This document shows, one piece after another, positions 19,788 through 28,197 of a DNA stretch of 64,000 bases. Made by a program: the position numbers and the translations under genes. Each line of letters begins with the position of its first letter. Within the stretch, counting starts at the first letter, position 1. The notes beneath the pieces were generated by a model that ran no database searches, was not told the origin of the DNA, and saw only the letters and a program-made list of their open reading frames with translations. The DNA is from a bacterium (GTDB lineage: Bacteria; Desulfobacterota; Binatia; HRBIN30; CADEER01): the NCBI GenBank assembly GCA_030430165.1, contig JAUIGL010000004.1:112612-176611 (forward strand). Direction: 5' to 3'.

Positions 19788-20954
19788 CTACCGCTCGAGA
19801 ACCGCCGCCGCCGCGGCGACCCCGGCGCCCGCCCGGCAATCGTAACCGCGGTGGCGCAGAACCCGCTCGAGCGCGGTGAGCACGAGCAGGATGTTGGCCG
19901 GGGTGCTCGATTCTCCCATCAAGCCTATGCGCCAGACCTTGCCCTTGAGCGGGCCGAGCCCGCCGCCGATCTCGAGCTCGTAGTTCTTCAGCAAGAACGA
20001 ACGCACGTCGGCGTCGTCGATTCCGTCCGGGATCGACACGCTGTTCAGCATCCACAGCTGCCGCCCCTCCTGGGCGGCGATCGGCAGTCGCATGGCTGCC
20101 AACCCTTCCTTCAACGCCTCGTGGTTGCGCTGGTGTCTCTGCCAGCGAGCCTCGAGTCCCTCCTCACGAACGAGGCGCAATGCCTCGGCGAGCGCGAACG
20201 TCATCGATACCGGCGCGGTATGGTGATAGGCGCGCTCGTCCCCCCAGTACTTTTCGATCATCGACAAATCGAGATACCAACTCTGCACGGCGGAGCTGCG
20301 CCCGCGCATGACCTGCAGCGCCTTGTCGCTGAAGGTCACCGGGCTCAAGCCCGGCGGGCAGCTGAGGCATTTCTGCGTCCCGCTGTAGCAGGCGTCGATG
20401 TGCCAGTCGTCGACGTATAGAGGGGCGCCGGCGAGCGAGGTCACGGCGTCGACGATGAACAGAGTGTCGGTGCCGGCGAGCGCGGCGCCGACCTCTTCCA
20501 GAGGCTGCCAGGCGCCGGTCGAGGTCTCCGCGTGCACCAGGCAGACGGCTTTCGCGTCGGGGGTCTGGCGCAGCGCTTCGACCACGCGTTCGGGCTCGAT
20601 GATACGCCCCCACTCGGTTTCGAGCGCAATCGCGGTCGCGCCGCAGCGCCCGACGATGTCGACCATGCGCGTCCCGAACACTCCATTGACCCCGACGATG
20701 ACCTTGTCGCCGGGCTCGACCAGGTTGACCAAGCACGCTTCCATGCCGGCCGAGCCGGTGCCGGAGATCGGAATGGTCAGCCGGTTCGCGGTTTGGAAGG
20801 TGTGACGGAGCAGCTCCTGGATCTCCGCCATCAATTCGAGGAAGGCGGGGTCGAGGTGACCGACCAGGGGTTGGGAGAGGGCGTTGAGCACGCGCGGGTG
20901 CACGTTGCTCGGGCCCGGGCCCATGAGCACGCGTGATGGTTGCGAGGTTGGCAT
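19788..20954 (-). CDS. Class V aminotransferase, alanine/serine-glyoxylate type
   Basis: A 388-residue PLP-dependent aminotransferase of the AGXT/SgaA group. It starts PSRVLMGPGPSNVHPRVLNA, has ISGTGSAGMEACLVNLVEPG (cofactor phosphate site), the LFIVDAVTSLAGAPLYVDD aspartate region and the PLP lysine in CYSGTQKCLSCPPGL. I used ATG 20954; a longer reading frame upstream runs into a repeat and is not supported. The family moves an amino group from alanine or serine to glyoxylate to give glycine. It diverges from glcDEF, which would make glyoxylate from glycolate, so both likely serve one salvage route. Other members use 2-aminoethylphosphonate or purine-linked substrates, so specificity is inferred. 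Confidence 0.88.
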   Translation of the reverse strand: MPTSQPSRVLMGPGPSNVHPRVLNALSQPLVGHLDPAFLELMAEIQELLRHTFQTANRLTIPISGTGSAGMEACLVNLVEPGDKVIVGVNGVFGTRMVDIVGRCGATAIALETEWGRIIEPERVVEALRQTPDAKAVCLVHAETSTGAWQPLEEVGAALAGTDTLFIVDAVTSLAGAPLYVDDWHIDACYSGTQKCLSCPPGLSPVTFSDKALQVMRGRSSAVQSWYLDLSMIEKYWGDERAYHHTAPVSMTFALAEALRLVREEGLEARWQRHQRNHEALKEGLAAMRLPIAAQEGRQLWMLNSVSIPDGIDDADVRSFLLKNYELEIGGGLGPLKGKVWRIGLMGESSTPANILLVLTALERVLRHRGYDCRAGAGVAAAAAVLER

Positions 20955-21007
20955 GGCAGCAGACTGGAGAGCCCGGTTGGTGAATGCAAGGCGGGCCGCA
21001 CCGCGGA

Positions 21008-21262
21008 AGCGGGTCAGTTCGGAACTCAGATAGCGGTTCAAGCGCGTCGACTGCGATCGACCCGTTCGAACGGTCTGAGGATACATTGGTGGGGCTGCGC
21101 CCCCATCTGAGGGACCCTCATCCTGTCCTTCTCCCACAGGGAGAAGGAAGTTCAGATCGCCTCTCCCTGTGGGAGAGGCCGGCCGCAGGCCGGTGAGGGA
21201 CCCTCGAATGACCGAGCATTGCGAGGCTCAGTTTAGTAGAACGCCTCCAAACGGGCCTCTAC
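21008..21262 (+). repeat. Roughly 255-bp inverted-repeat-ended element, copy A
   Basis: It fills most of the 360-base spacer between the divergent aminotransferase and glcD. It begins GCGGGTCAGTTCGG and ends CCAAACGGGCCTCTACG, a degenerate inverted pair. Inside are CTTCTCCCACAGGGAGAAGG, CCTCTCCCTGTGGGAGAGG and GCCGGCCGCAGGCCGG hairpins between GAGGGACCCTC ends. Copies lie at 27888 and, inverted, at 40018; a relative lies at 43986. It codes for nothing. No transcription terminator role is likely because both neighbours point away from it. Confidence 0.85.
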
Positions 21263-21314
21263 GACGCTACCGCTGTGCTTGCCGGGGTCGTGCCGTCACG
21301 CGTAGTATTTTTCG

Positions 21315-22769
21315 ATGTCGGCGACGGGCACAGCAACCGCGGCGATCAGCGATACGCTGATCGATGAAATCCGTGGCGTTGTCGGTGCCGAGGGCCTCAT
21401 CACCGATCCCGCCGCCACCCGGGTCTACGAGTGCGACGGCTTCGTCCTCGCTCGCAAGTCGCCGCAGCTGGTGGTGCTGCCGGCGAGTCGCGAGGAGGTC
21501 GCCGCGACCCTGCGGCTGCTTTGGCAAGCCGAGGTCCCGTTCGTACCGCGCGGCGCCGGCACCGGACTCAGCGGAGGTTGCCTACCGTTGCAGGCTCCGG
21601 TGATGGTCGGCACCAGCCGCCTGCGCCGCATCCGCGAGGTCGACGTTGCCAACCGCCGCGCCGTGGTCGAAGCCGGGGTGGTCAACCTGCACGTCACGCG
21701 GGCGGTGGCCGAGCACGGTTTGCTGTACGCGCCGGACCCCTCCAGCCAGGGCGCGTGTACCGTCGGCGGCAACGTCGCCGAGAATTCGGGTGGTCCGCAC
21801 ACCCTCAAGTACGGGGTTACCACCAACCACGTGCTCGGCATCGAGCTGGTGCTACCGGACGGGCGAGTCGTCGAGCTGGGGGGGGTCGTCGACGACGTCC
21901 CCGGCTACGACTTGCGGGGTTTCGCGATCGGCGGCGAGGGCACGGTGGGGTTGGTCACCGCGGCGACATTGCGTTTGGTTCCGGTGCCGGCGGCGGTGCG
22001 GACGATGATGGCGGTGTTCGGCTCGGTCGACGACGCGTGCCGCGCGGTGTCGGCGATCATCGCCGCAGGGGTGATCCCGGCGGCGCTCGAGTTGATGGAC
22101 CGGCTGATCGTTCAGGCGGTCGAGGACGCCTACGGGTTCGGCTTTCCGACCGGGGCGGGCGCGGTGCTGATTGTCGAGCTCGACGGCTTGGCGGACGGCG
22201 TCGCCGAGCAGGTCGAGGCGGTCGAGGCGCTGTGTCGCGAGAGCTCGGCCGACGAGGTGCGCGTGGCGCGCGACGAGGCCGAGCGCGCGGCTCTTTGGAA
22301 GAGCCGCAAGAAGGCGTTCGGCGCGGTCGGCCGCCTGGCACCGAACTACTGCACCCAGGACGGCGTGGTGCCGCGCGGCAGCGTCCCCGAGATCCTGCGC
22401 CGCATCAGCGCGGTCGCCGAGCGCCAGCGGTTGCGCATCGCCAACGTCTTCCACGCCGGCGACGGCAACATCCACCCGATCATCCTCTTCGACGAGCGCG
22501 ACGAAGACGAAGTGCGGCGGGTTCTCGATGCCGGGCGCGAGATTCTCGAGGCCTGCGTCGATCTCGGCGGCAGCGTGACCGGCGAGCACGGCATCGGTGT
22601 CGAGAAGATCGAGCAGATGCCGCTCATTTTTTCGCCGACCGATTTGCGCGTGATGGCGGAGCTACGCGCTGTTTTCGATCCGTTGTCGCGGTGTAATCCG
22701 GGCAAGATCCTGCCGACCCCCGGGGCCTGCGTCGAGCTCGGCGCGCCGCGCCGCCAGGTGCCGCTGTGA
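21315..22769 (+). CDS. glcD: Glycolate oxidase FAD-linked subunit GlcD
   Basis: A 484-residue FAD-binding oxidoreductase (FAD_binding_4 plus FAD-oxidase C-terminal domain), the catalytic subunit of membrane-associated glycolate dehydrogenase. It oxidises glycolate (and often D-lactate) to glyoxylate. The FAD-binding part shows VPRGAGTGLSGGCLPL and GACTVGGNVAENSGGPHTLKYG. The C-terminal part has NVFHAGDGNIHPIILFDERD and GGSVTGEHGIGVEKIEQMPL, both typical of GlcD. The GTG of glcE overlaps its stop. A D-lactate dehydrogenase cannot be excluded for GlcD alone, but the complete DEF set favours glycolate. Confidence 0.93.
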   Translation: MSATGTATAAISDTLIDEIRGVVGAEGLITDPAATRVYECDGFVLARKSPQLVVLPASREEVAATLRLLWQAEVPFVPRGAGTGLSGGCLPLQAPVMVGTSRLRRIREVDVANRRAVVEAGVVNLHVTRAVAEHGLLYAPDPSSQGACTVGGNVAENSGGPHTLKYGVTTNHVLGIELVLPDGRVVELGGVVDDVPGYDLRGFAIGGEGTVGLVTAATLRLVPVPAAVRTMMAVFGSVDDACRAVSAIIAAGVIPAALELMDRLIVQAVEDAYGFGFPTGAGAVLIVELDGLADGVAEQVEAVEALCRESSADEVRVARDEAERAALWKSRKKAFGAVGRLAPNYCTQDGVVPRGSVPEILRRISAVAERQRLRIANVFHAGDGNIHPIILFDERDEDEVRRVLDAGREILEACVDLGGSVTGEHGIGVEKIEQMPLIFSPTDLRVMAELRAVFDPLSRCNPGKILPTPGACVELGAPRRQVPL

Positions 22770-24061
22770 CGGCTGCGGGTTCGGCGGAGCCGCAGCTCGG
22801 CGGCGTGAAGACCGTCGCCAGCGATGCGCAAGGTCCGCTTGGCGCGTCCGGCGTGACGCCGTCGGCGACCGCAGTCGTCGAGTCGGCGGACGACGTGGTC
22901 GAGGTGGTGCGCGCCGCCGGTGCCGCCGGTGCGGCTCTGGTGGCGACGGGCTGCGGCGCGCGCATGTCCGTCGGTTGGCCGCCGGCGCGCTGTGACTACG
23001 CCCTGTCGACGCGCAGGCTCGACCGAGTGCTGGAGCACCGCGCCGAAGACCTGACGGTGACGGTCGAGGCCGGAGTCACTTTGGACGAGCTCGACCGAGC
23101 GCTCGCCGAGCGCGGGCAGTGCCTGCCTTTCGACCCGGCCGAGCCAGATCGGACGACCATCGGTGGGCTGATCGCCGCCGATGCCTGCGGGCCGCTGCGC
23201 CACTCGACCGGCAAAGTGCGCGACTCCCTGCTCGGTCTGGACGTGGTGATGGGCAGCGGCGAAAGGCTGCGTGCCGGCGGCAAAGTGGTGAAGAACGTCG
23301 CCGGCTACGACATCGGCAAGCTTCTGGTCGGGTCGGTGGGAACGCTAGGGGTCGTCGTTTCGGCGACGTTCAAGACGCGGCCGCGCCCGCAGCGCGAAAC
23401 GATCTTGGCTTGGCCGCAAGCGACGGTGGCCGCGGCGATCGAGGCCGCGTTCGAGCTCGACAGGGCCGGAGTCGGCGCCGCATTTCTCGAGGCGGTGCCG
23501 GCGGCGCGAAGCGAGGCGCTCGGTATCGATGGCGCAGCGGCGCTGGTGGTCGGGCTCCAGGGGTTCGCGGCAGACGTCTCCGCCCAGTCCCGGCGCCTCG
23601 AAGAGCTGTCGCGCGGGCAGGCGAAGGAGGTCGCGTCGGCGGCGCAGCTGGTCGCCACCGCGCTGCGCGATTGCGCCGTCCTCGAGCCCGAGCGCGATTC
23701 GCTGCGCTCGCGTGTCGCGCTGCCTCCCTCCGAGCTCGCAGGTTGGGTCGACCGCGCCGTCGGCGAGGCCGGCACGCGCGGCCTGGCGATCGAGGTCTGC
23801 GCGCACGCTGCAATCGGCGTAGCGCGGATCCAGGTCGCGCCGGCAGAGGGCGCGGCAACCGGTTTGCTCGCCGAGTGGATGCGCTCGAGCGCGCGCGCCT
23901 TGGGCGGTTGGGTGATTCACGAGTCGGTACCGGCGGCGCTGCGCCGCGACCTCGACCCGTGGGGGCAGTCGGGTGTGGTGGTCGAGCTGATGCGCGGCGT
24001 CAAGCGGGTGTTCGACCCGGAGGGTGTTTTGTCGCCCGGCCGGTTCGTCGGCGGGATATGA
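22766..24061 (+). CDS. glcE: Glycolate oxidase FAD-binding subunit GlcE
   Basis: A 431-residue second FAD-binding subunit of glycolate dehydrogenase, translationally coupled to glcD (GTGA). It retains only the FAD_binding_4-type N-terminal half: VVRAAGAAGAALVATGCGAR, TVTVEAGVTLDELDRALAERG, TTIGGLIAADACGPLRHSTG and GKVVKNVAGYDIGKLLVGSVG. The remaining 200 residues are poorly conserved and end GVKRVFDPEGVLSPGRFVGG, the usual family ending. It is probably structural or electron-transferring in the GlcDEF complex. The stop overlaps the ATG of glcF. Confidence 0.92.
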   Translation: MTAAGSAEPQLGGVKTVASDAQGPLGASGVTPSATAVVESADDVVEVVRAAGAAGAALVATGCGARMSVGWPPARCDYALSTRRLDRVLEHRAEDLTVTVEAGVTLDELDRALAERGQCLPFDPAEPDRTTIGGLIAADACGPLRHSTGKVRDSLLGLDVVMGSGERLRAGGKVVKNVAGYDIGKLLVGSVGTLGVVVSATFKTRPRPQRETILAWPQATVAAAIEAAFELDRAGVGAAFLEAVPAARSEALGIDGAAALVVGLQGFAADVSAQSRRLEELSRGQAKEVASAAQLVATALRDCAVLEPERDSLRSRVALPPSELAGWVDRAVGEAGTRGLAIEVCAHAAIGVARIQVAPAEGAATGLLAEWMRSSARALGGWVIHESVPAALRRDLDPWGQSGVVVELMRGVKRVFDPEGVLSPGRFVGGI

Positions 24062-25314
24062 ATATGGAGCGAGCCGAGCACTCGGCGATCGACGATTCGC
24101 TGTTGCGCCAGTGCGTGCACTGCGGACTCTGCCTCGATGCTTGTCCGACCTACGTCGAGCTCGGCAACGAAGCCGACTCGCCGCGCGGGCGGATCCATCT
24201 GGCGACCGCGCTTGCCGGGGGCGACCTCGAGCTGAGCGACGAAGCGGTGCGCCACTTCGATCTCTGTCTCGGTTGCCGGGCGTGCGAGACCGCCTGTCCG
24301 TCGGGAGTTCCGTACGGACGAATCATCGAGGAGACGCGCGCCCACATCGAGGCGCGCCATCGCCGAAGCTGGCTCGATCGGCTGCGCCGCAGCGCGGTGC
24401 TCGCAGTCTTCCCACACCGAGGTCGATTGGCTTGGCTGACTCGGCTGGTGCGCGCTCTTCAGCTGGTCGGACTGTGGCCCCTGGTGCGCCGACTGGTGCC
24501 GGCGGCGCGGCTGTTCCCGAAGCTGAGTGCCGGGCAGCCCTTGCGTTCCAGTGAGCCGGATGGGGAAGCGGTCAGGCGCGTCGGATTCCTGCGCGGCTGT
24601 GTCAGCGATGTCGTGCAGCCTCAGGTCAACGCCGCCGCGGCGCGGGTTCTGCGCCGGGCGCGGGTCGCCGTCGACGTGGCCGCGGGGCAGGGGTGCTGCG
24701 GCGCCCTCCATCTCCACGCCGGCGACGTCGACCAAGCCCGGCGCTTGGCGCGCGCCAACATCGACGCCTTCGACGGGCGCGAGCTCGACGCGGTGGTAGT
24801 GACCGCGGCGGGTTGTGGGGCGGCGATGCGCGAGTACGGCGAGTTGCTGCGCGACGACCCCGCCTACCGCGAACGCGCCGCCCGGTTCGCCGCTCGAGTA
24901 CGCGACGTCACCGAGCTGGTCGAACCGCTCTTGCCCGAGTCGGGCGGTGGGCAGGGGGCCGGCCGGCGCGTCACCTACCACGACGCCTGTCACCTGGCGC
25001 ATGCGCAGGGGGTGCGTTCCCAGCCGCGCGCGCTACTCAGCCGGATCGCGGGGTGGCAGCTGGTCGAGCTCGAGGAGTCGGACCGCTGCTGCGGTAGCGC
25101 CGGCAGCTACAATCTGACCGAGCCGGAGATGGCTGCTGCATTGGCCATGCGCAAGGTCGACTGCATCGAGCGCAGCGGCGCCGATTGCGTCGCGGTGGCG
25201 AACCCCGGCTGCGCACTGCAGATCGCCGCCGAGCTGCGTCGCCGCGGCAATCCGATGCGGGTCGCCCATCCGCTCGAGTTGGTCGACGAGTCGCTCGCCG
25301 CCCGCTCCGAGTAG
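24058..25314 (+). CDS. glcF: Glycolate oxidase iron-sulfur subunit GlcF
   Basis: A 418-residue iron-sulfur protein that passes electrons from GlcDE to the quinone pool. Two N-terminal [4Fe-4S] motifs are intact: CVHCGLCLDACPTY and CLGCRACETACPSGVPYG. Two CCG domains follow, with GQGCCGALHLHAGD and later DRCCGSAGSYNLTEP. The middle has an amphipathic stretch (LGRLAWLTRLVRALQLVGLW-like) that may contact the membrane. ATG 24058 overlaps the glcE stop; ATG 24064 is an alternative start. It completes the operon and ends 4 bases from the convergent sulfotransferase gene. Confidence 0.93.
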   Translation: MNMERAEHSAIDDSLLRQCVHCGLCLDACPTYVELGNEADSPRGRIHLATALAGGDLELSDEAVRHFDLCLGCRACETACPSGVPYGRIIEETRAHIEARHRRSWLDRLRRSAVLAVFPHRGRLAWLTRLVRALQLVGLWPLVRRLVPAARLFPKLSAGQPLRSSEPDGEAVRRVGFLRGCVSDVVQPQVNAAAARVLRRARVAVDVAAGQGCCGALHLHAGDVDQARRLARANIDAFDGRELDAVVVTAAGCGAAMREYGELLRDDPAYRERAARFAARVRDVTELVEPLLPESGGGQGAGRRVTYHDACHLAHAQGVRSQPRALLSRIAGWQLVELEESDRCCGSAGSYNLTEPEMAAALAMRKVDCIERSGADCVAVANPGCALQIAAELRRRGNPMRVAHPLELVDESLAARSE

Positions 25315-25318
25315 GACT

Positions 25319-26332
25319 CTATTCGCGCAGCAATACGTCGGCGGCGAGCTTGGTGGTCGACAGCAGTCGGCGCAGCGCCGGGCTCTTGCTGACCAGCGCG
25401 CGGCCGCGCACGATCGCCTCGCGCTGCAGGCGGTAGCGGTCGAGTGCCTTCTTCGGCGGCGCTACCTTGGCTCCGGCGGCGCGGTCGAGCGGCGCCCAGA
25501 ACTCGTCGCCCATCGGGTGGCCCCAGAGCGCCAGGTCTTCCGGCGCCAGTCGTTCGGCGATGGCGCGGCAGAGGTCGAGGCGTTCCGGGCGGCTGGCGAT
25601 TTCCGACGCCCACTTCTCCAGCGACTCGGTCGAGGGCTTCGAATGCTTCTTGACGCCGATCGGATCTCCGAGGCCCTTGGCAACCTGCTTGCTCTTGCCG
25701 TAGTGCACCGCGTCGGGCTCGTTCGGCACGCCGATGTAGTCGAAGATCGCCGCCAGGTGGCGCTCCGGATCCTGCACCAGCTCTTCGTAGACGACGTGGT
25801 GCTTGTCGACCGCGTCGTTGCGCAGGAAGTCGGCGATCGCCGGCACGTAGCGTTCGAGGATCGGATTGTACTCGTGCGCCGATCGGTAGTCGCCGTTGAA
25901 GAAGGACTCGGCGTAGGAGGAGAAGATCGCCAGCGGGTGTCGCGTCAGCACCACGTACTTGGCGTTGGGGTAGATGCGGGCGATGAACTCGTGGATCAGG
26001 GCGTACGCCGGGGTCTTGTCGAGAAACAAGCTCTTGCCCGGCGCGGTCGACAGCATGCGATCGTAGAGCAGGTCGGTGTAGGCCCTGCAGGCGTCGACGT
26101 AGTCCTGCTCGCCACCGGGCAGGTCGGCGACGAATTCGCGAGTCGACTCGGCGGCGAGAACGGCGTCGTACGGCGCCTTGTCGACCTTGTCGAAGTAGCC
26201 GAGATGGGCGAGCGGGGTGAGCAAGTGGGGCTCGGGCCGTCCGAGGATGGCCGAATGCGCTCCGATCATGCGCGCCAACAGGGTCGAGCCCGAACGAGGC
26301 GATCCGATGATGAATACCAGCTGGTTTTCCAC
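25319..26332 (-). CDS. Sulfotransferase family protein
   Basis: A 337-residue PAPS-dependent sulfotransferase-type protein. The 5'-phosphosulfate loop is at the N-terminus (VFIIGSPRSGSTLLARMIGA) and the 3'-phosphate region is KYVVLTRHPLAIFSSYAESF, followed by HHVVYEELVQDPERHLAAIF, the usual YExLVxxP motif. Such proteins add sulfate to lipids, glycans or small molecules; the acceptor is unknown. No signal peptide or membrane segment is visible, so it is cytoplasmic. The gene stands alone, convergent with glcF and separated from the next gene by a repeat. Confidence 0.88.
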   Translation of the reverse strand: MENQLVFIIGSPRSGSTLLARMIGAHSAILGRPEPHLLTPLAHLGYFDKVDKAPYDAVLAAESTREFVADLPGGEQDYVDACRAYTDLLYDRMLSTAPGKSLFLDKTPAYALIHEFIARIYPNAKYVVLTRHPLAIFSSYAESFFNGDYRSAHEYNPILERYVPAIADFLRNDAVDKHHVVYEELVQDPERHLAAIFDYIGVPNEPDAVHYGKSKQVAKGLGDPIGVKKHSKPSTESLEKWASEIASRPERLDLCRAIAERLAPEDLALWGHPMGDEFWAPLDRAAGAKVAPPKKALDRYRLQREAIVRGRALVSKSPALRRLLSTTKLAADVLLRE

Positions 26333-26436
26333 GCCGTGGTCTTAGCGTCGCCGGGCTTCGAATGCCAGCTGATCTGAAACTCGGATGGTGGGGCGGTTTC
26401 GCAGGCGGACGCGGATGCGGGATGCCGCCACCGATC

Positions 26437-26565
26437 CCCCTTCCTTACCAAGGAGGGGGTTAGGCGGAGGTCACGCCGCGACGCAAGGAGCGTCTATTCA
26501 CGGGCCAACGGCTCTCCGGTTGCCCCCCCTGAAGTCCCCCCTCGGCAACGGGGGACGGAGTTTGC
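26437..26565. repeat. Intergenic palindromic repeat, CCTTGCCAAGG family (copy 2)
   Basis: It lies in the 372-base spacer between the divergent sulfotransferase and histidine kinase genes. It shows CCCCCTTCCTTACCAAGGAG, then about 60 bases, then CCCTGAAGTCC and CCCTCGGCAACGGGGGAC, the same order as at 3064-3190. The rest of the spacer (26566-26704) shows no gene and no clear promoter motif. Confidence 0.75.
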
Positions 26566-26704
26566 TTTCGGGTAGTCGCCCCTGAGCGACGCGGTTGCGA
26601 ATGACGAATTCGCTGTGGCGAGGGGCCGTTTTCTGGGTGACAATGCGGCCTGACCGGAACCGGACCGTAACCGGTCGGTGCCGGGTGTGGCGGGTGGTGA
26701 TGGC

Positions 26705-27841
26705 ATGGCAGTGAGCGTGGACGTAGACGCGCCGGCGGACGGTGCCGCGTGGATCGAGCGACTGGTGCGCGGAGTCGTCGGCGAGCCCGCGTTGGCCGAT
26801 TTCTGCCGCGATCTGGGGCTCCTCCTGCCTGCCGAGTGGACGGCGATCCTGGTCGCGTCGCCGAGCGGTGAGATGGCGTCGGTGGCGGAGTTTGGACCGG
26901 TGCCGCCGGCTCTCTGTGCCCTGACGGTGGCTGAGGTCGAGCAGCTGCTGAGCCGCGACGGTCAGGCCCAGGGCGTGGCGTGGATCCCGTTGCGGGTCGA
27001 GGAGCGGCTGCTGGGATTGCTCGGCATCGGCGCCGGCGCCGGTTTGGCGCCGGGCCAGGTCGCGGCGGTCGAGCCGATCGCCAAGCTGGTGGCGCGCTGT
27101 GTCGACCAGCGCGCCGTCATCGACGGCTTTCGCAGTGCCGACGCGCTGAAGACGGAGTTCGTGCGCACCGTGTCGCACGAGCTGCGCACTCCGCTGACCA
27201 CCGTCATCGGCTACGCCGACCTGCTCGTCGAGGAGGCCTTCGGGCCGTTGCAGGAGGACCAACGGCGCGCCCTGCGCCGGGTCGGCGACCGTGCGCGCGG
27301 ACTCCTCGAAGTCATCGCCGCGACTCTCGATCTGCCGGGTGTCGCCGGTGGGCGCGTCGCCCTCGAACGCCGCCAGGTGTCGCTGGTCGACATCTTGCGA
27401 GAGCTCGAGGCCGATGCCAACGACTGGCGACTGCGGCGTGACCTCGAGTACCGCTGGGAGGTGCCGGACGAGCTGCCGGTGGTGGTGACCGACGCCGGCA
27501 AGGTTCGCGTCATTCTCAAGAACCTGATCGCCAACGCCGTCAAGTTCACCGACAGCGGCGGCATCACCGTGCGCGCGGTGGGGCGCGAGGGCGGCGTCGA
27601 GATCTCGGTCGAGGACACCGGCATCGGCATCGAGGCGGATGCGGTGCACTACGTCTTCGACGCCTTCAAGCAGGCCGGTGGGGCGTCCAATCGGTCGGCC
27701 AGCGGGGTCGGCCTCGGCTTGTACATCGTCCGCCGCCTGGTCGGCATGCTCGACGGCCGCCTGCGGGTCGAGAGCGAGCTCGGCGTCGGCACCAAGTTTC
27801 ACGTGTGGTTCCCCTGCGCCGCCCTGGAGCAGGGCGACTGA
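26705..27841 (+). CDS. Sensor histidine kinase (orphan)
   Basis: A 378-residue cytoplasmic histidine kinase. Residues 1-140 form a GAF-like sensor region without membrane segments. The HisKA dimerisation helix carries the phospho-accepting histidine in TEFVRTVSHELRTPLTTVIG. The ATP-binding domain has the N box (NLIANAVKFTDSGG), G1 (VEDTGIGIE), an F-box-like VFDAFKQAGG and G2 (GVGLGLYIVRRLVG), all intact. No response regulator gene adjoins it, so its partner is elsewhere. ATG 26705 is used; a GTG at 26678 would add nine residues. Confidence 0.9.
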   Translation: MAVSVDVDAPADGAAWIERLVRGVVGEPALADFCRDLGLLLPAEWTAILVASPSGEMASVAEFGPVPPALCALTVAEVEQLLSRDGQAQGVAWIPLRVEERLLGLLGIGAGAGLAPGQVAAVEPIAKLVARCVDQRAVIDGFRSADALKTEFVRTVSHELRTPLTTVIGYADLLVEEAFGPLQEDQRRALRRVGDRARGLLEVIAATLDLPGVAGGRVALERRQVSLVDILRELEADANDWRLRRDLEYRWEVPDELPVVVTDAGKVRVILKNLIANAVKFTDSGGITVRAVGREGGVEISVEDTGIGIEADAVHYVFDAFKQAGGASNRSASGVGLGLYIVRRLVGMLDGRLRVESELGVGTKFHVWFPCAALEQGD

Positions 27842-27887
27842 GCGCAGCCGCGCACTGCGTCATCGGAATCGCGCCGCAAGCCGTGGA

Positions 27888-28142
27888 GGTGGGCGGTTTG
27901 AACCTCGGGGAGCGATCGCGGTGCCTCGACGGGCATCGAGCCAACCGAGCCTTCTGCAAATACATCTGTGGGGCTGCGCCCCTATCTGAGGGACCCTCAT
28001 CCTGCCCTTCTCCCACAGGGAGAAGGAAATTCGGATGCCTCTCCCTGTGGGAGAGGTCGGCCGCAGGCCGGGTGAGGGTCCCTCGGATGACCGAGCGTAG
28101 CGAGGCTCAGTCTAGTTCGGGATGGCCAAACTGGCCCACTAC
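27888..28142 (+). repeat. Roughly 255-bp inverted-repeat-ended element, copy B
   Basis: Same orientation and length as the copy at 21008. The left end GTGGGCGGTTTGAACCTCGG and right end GGCCAAACTGGCCCACTAC are imperfect inverted repeats. Internal hairpins are GGGGCTGCGCCCC, CTTCTCCCACAGGGAGAAGG, CCTCTCCCTGTGGGAGAGG and CGGCCGCAGGCCGG, followed by GACCGAGCGTAGCGAGGCTC. It occupies the 356-base spacer between the histidine kinase and the TetR gene, which otherwise shows no gene. It ends 56 bases before the TetR start and may influence that promoter region. Confidence 0.85.
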
Positions 28143-28197
28143 CCAAGCCGTCGAGGGGTTGACGCTGCGGCGATGGCTTTATACCGACAGGCCAGCC

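Noticed and set aside
20955..21137. Upstream extension of the glyoxylate aminotransferase to 449 residues
   Set aside because: The added 61 residues are encoded largely by the MITE copy and lack family homology; ATG 20954 begins at the conserved N-terminus.
21008..21262. Internal hairpins of the 255-bp element as transcription terminators
   Set aside because: The neighbours diverge from this copy, there is no T run after any stem, and the same element occurs in spacers with different gene orientations.
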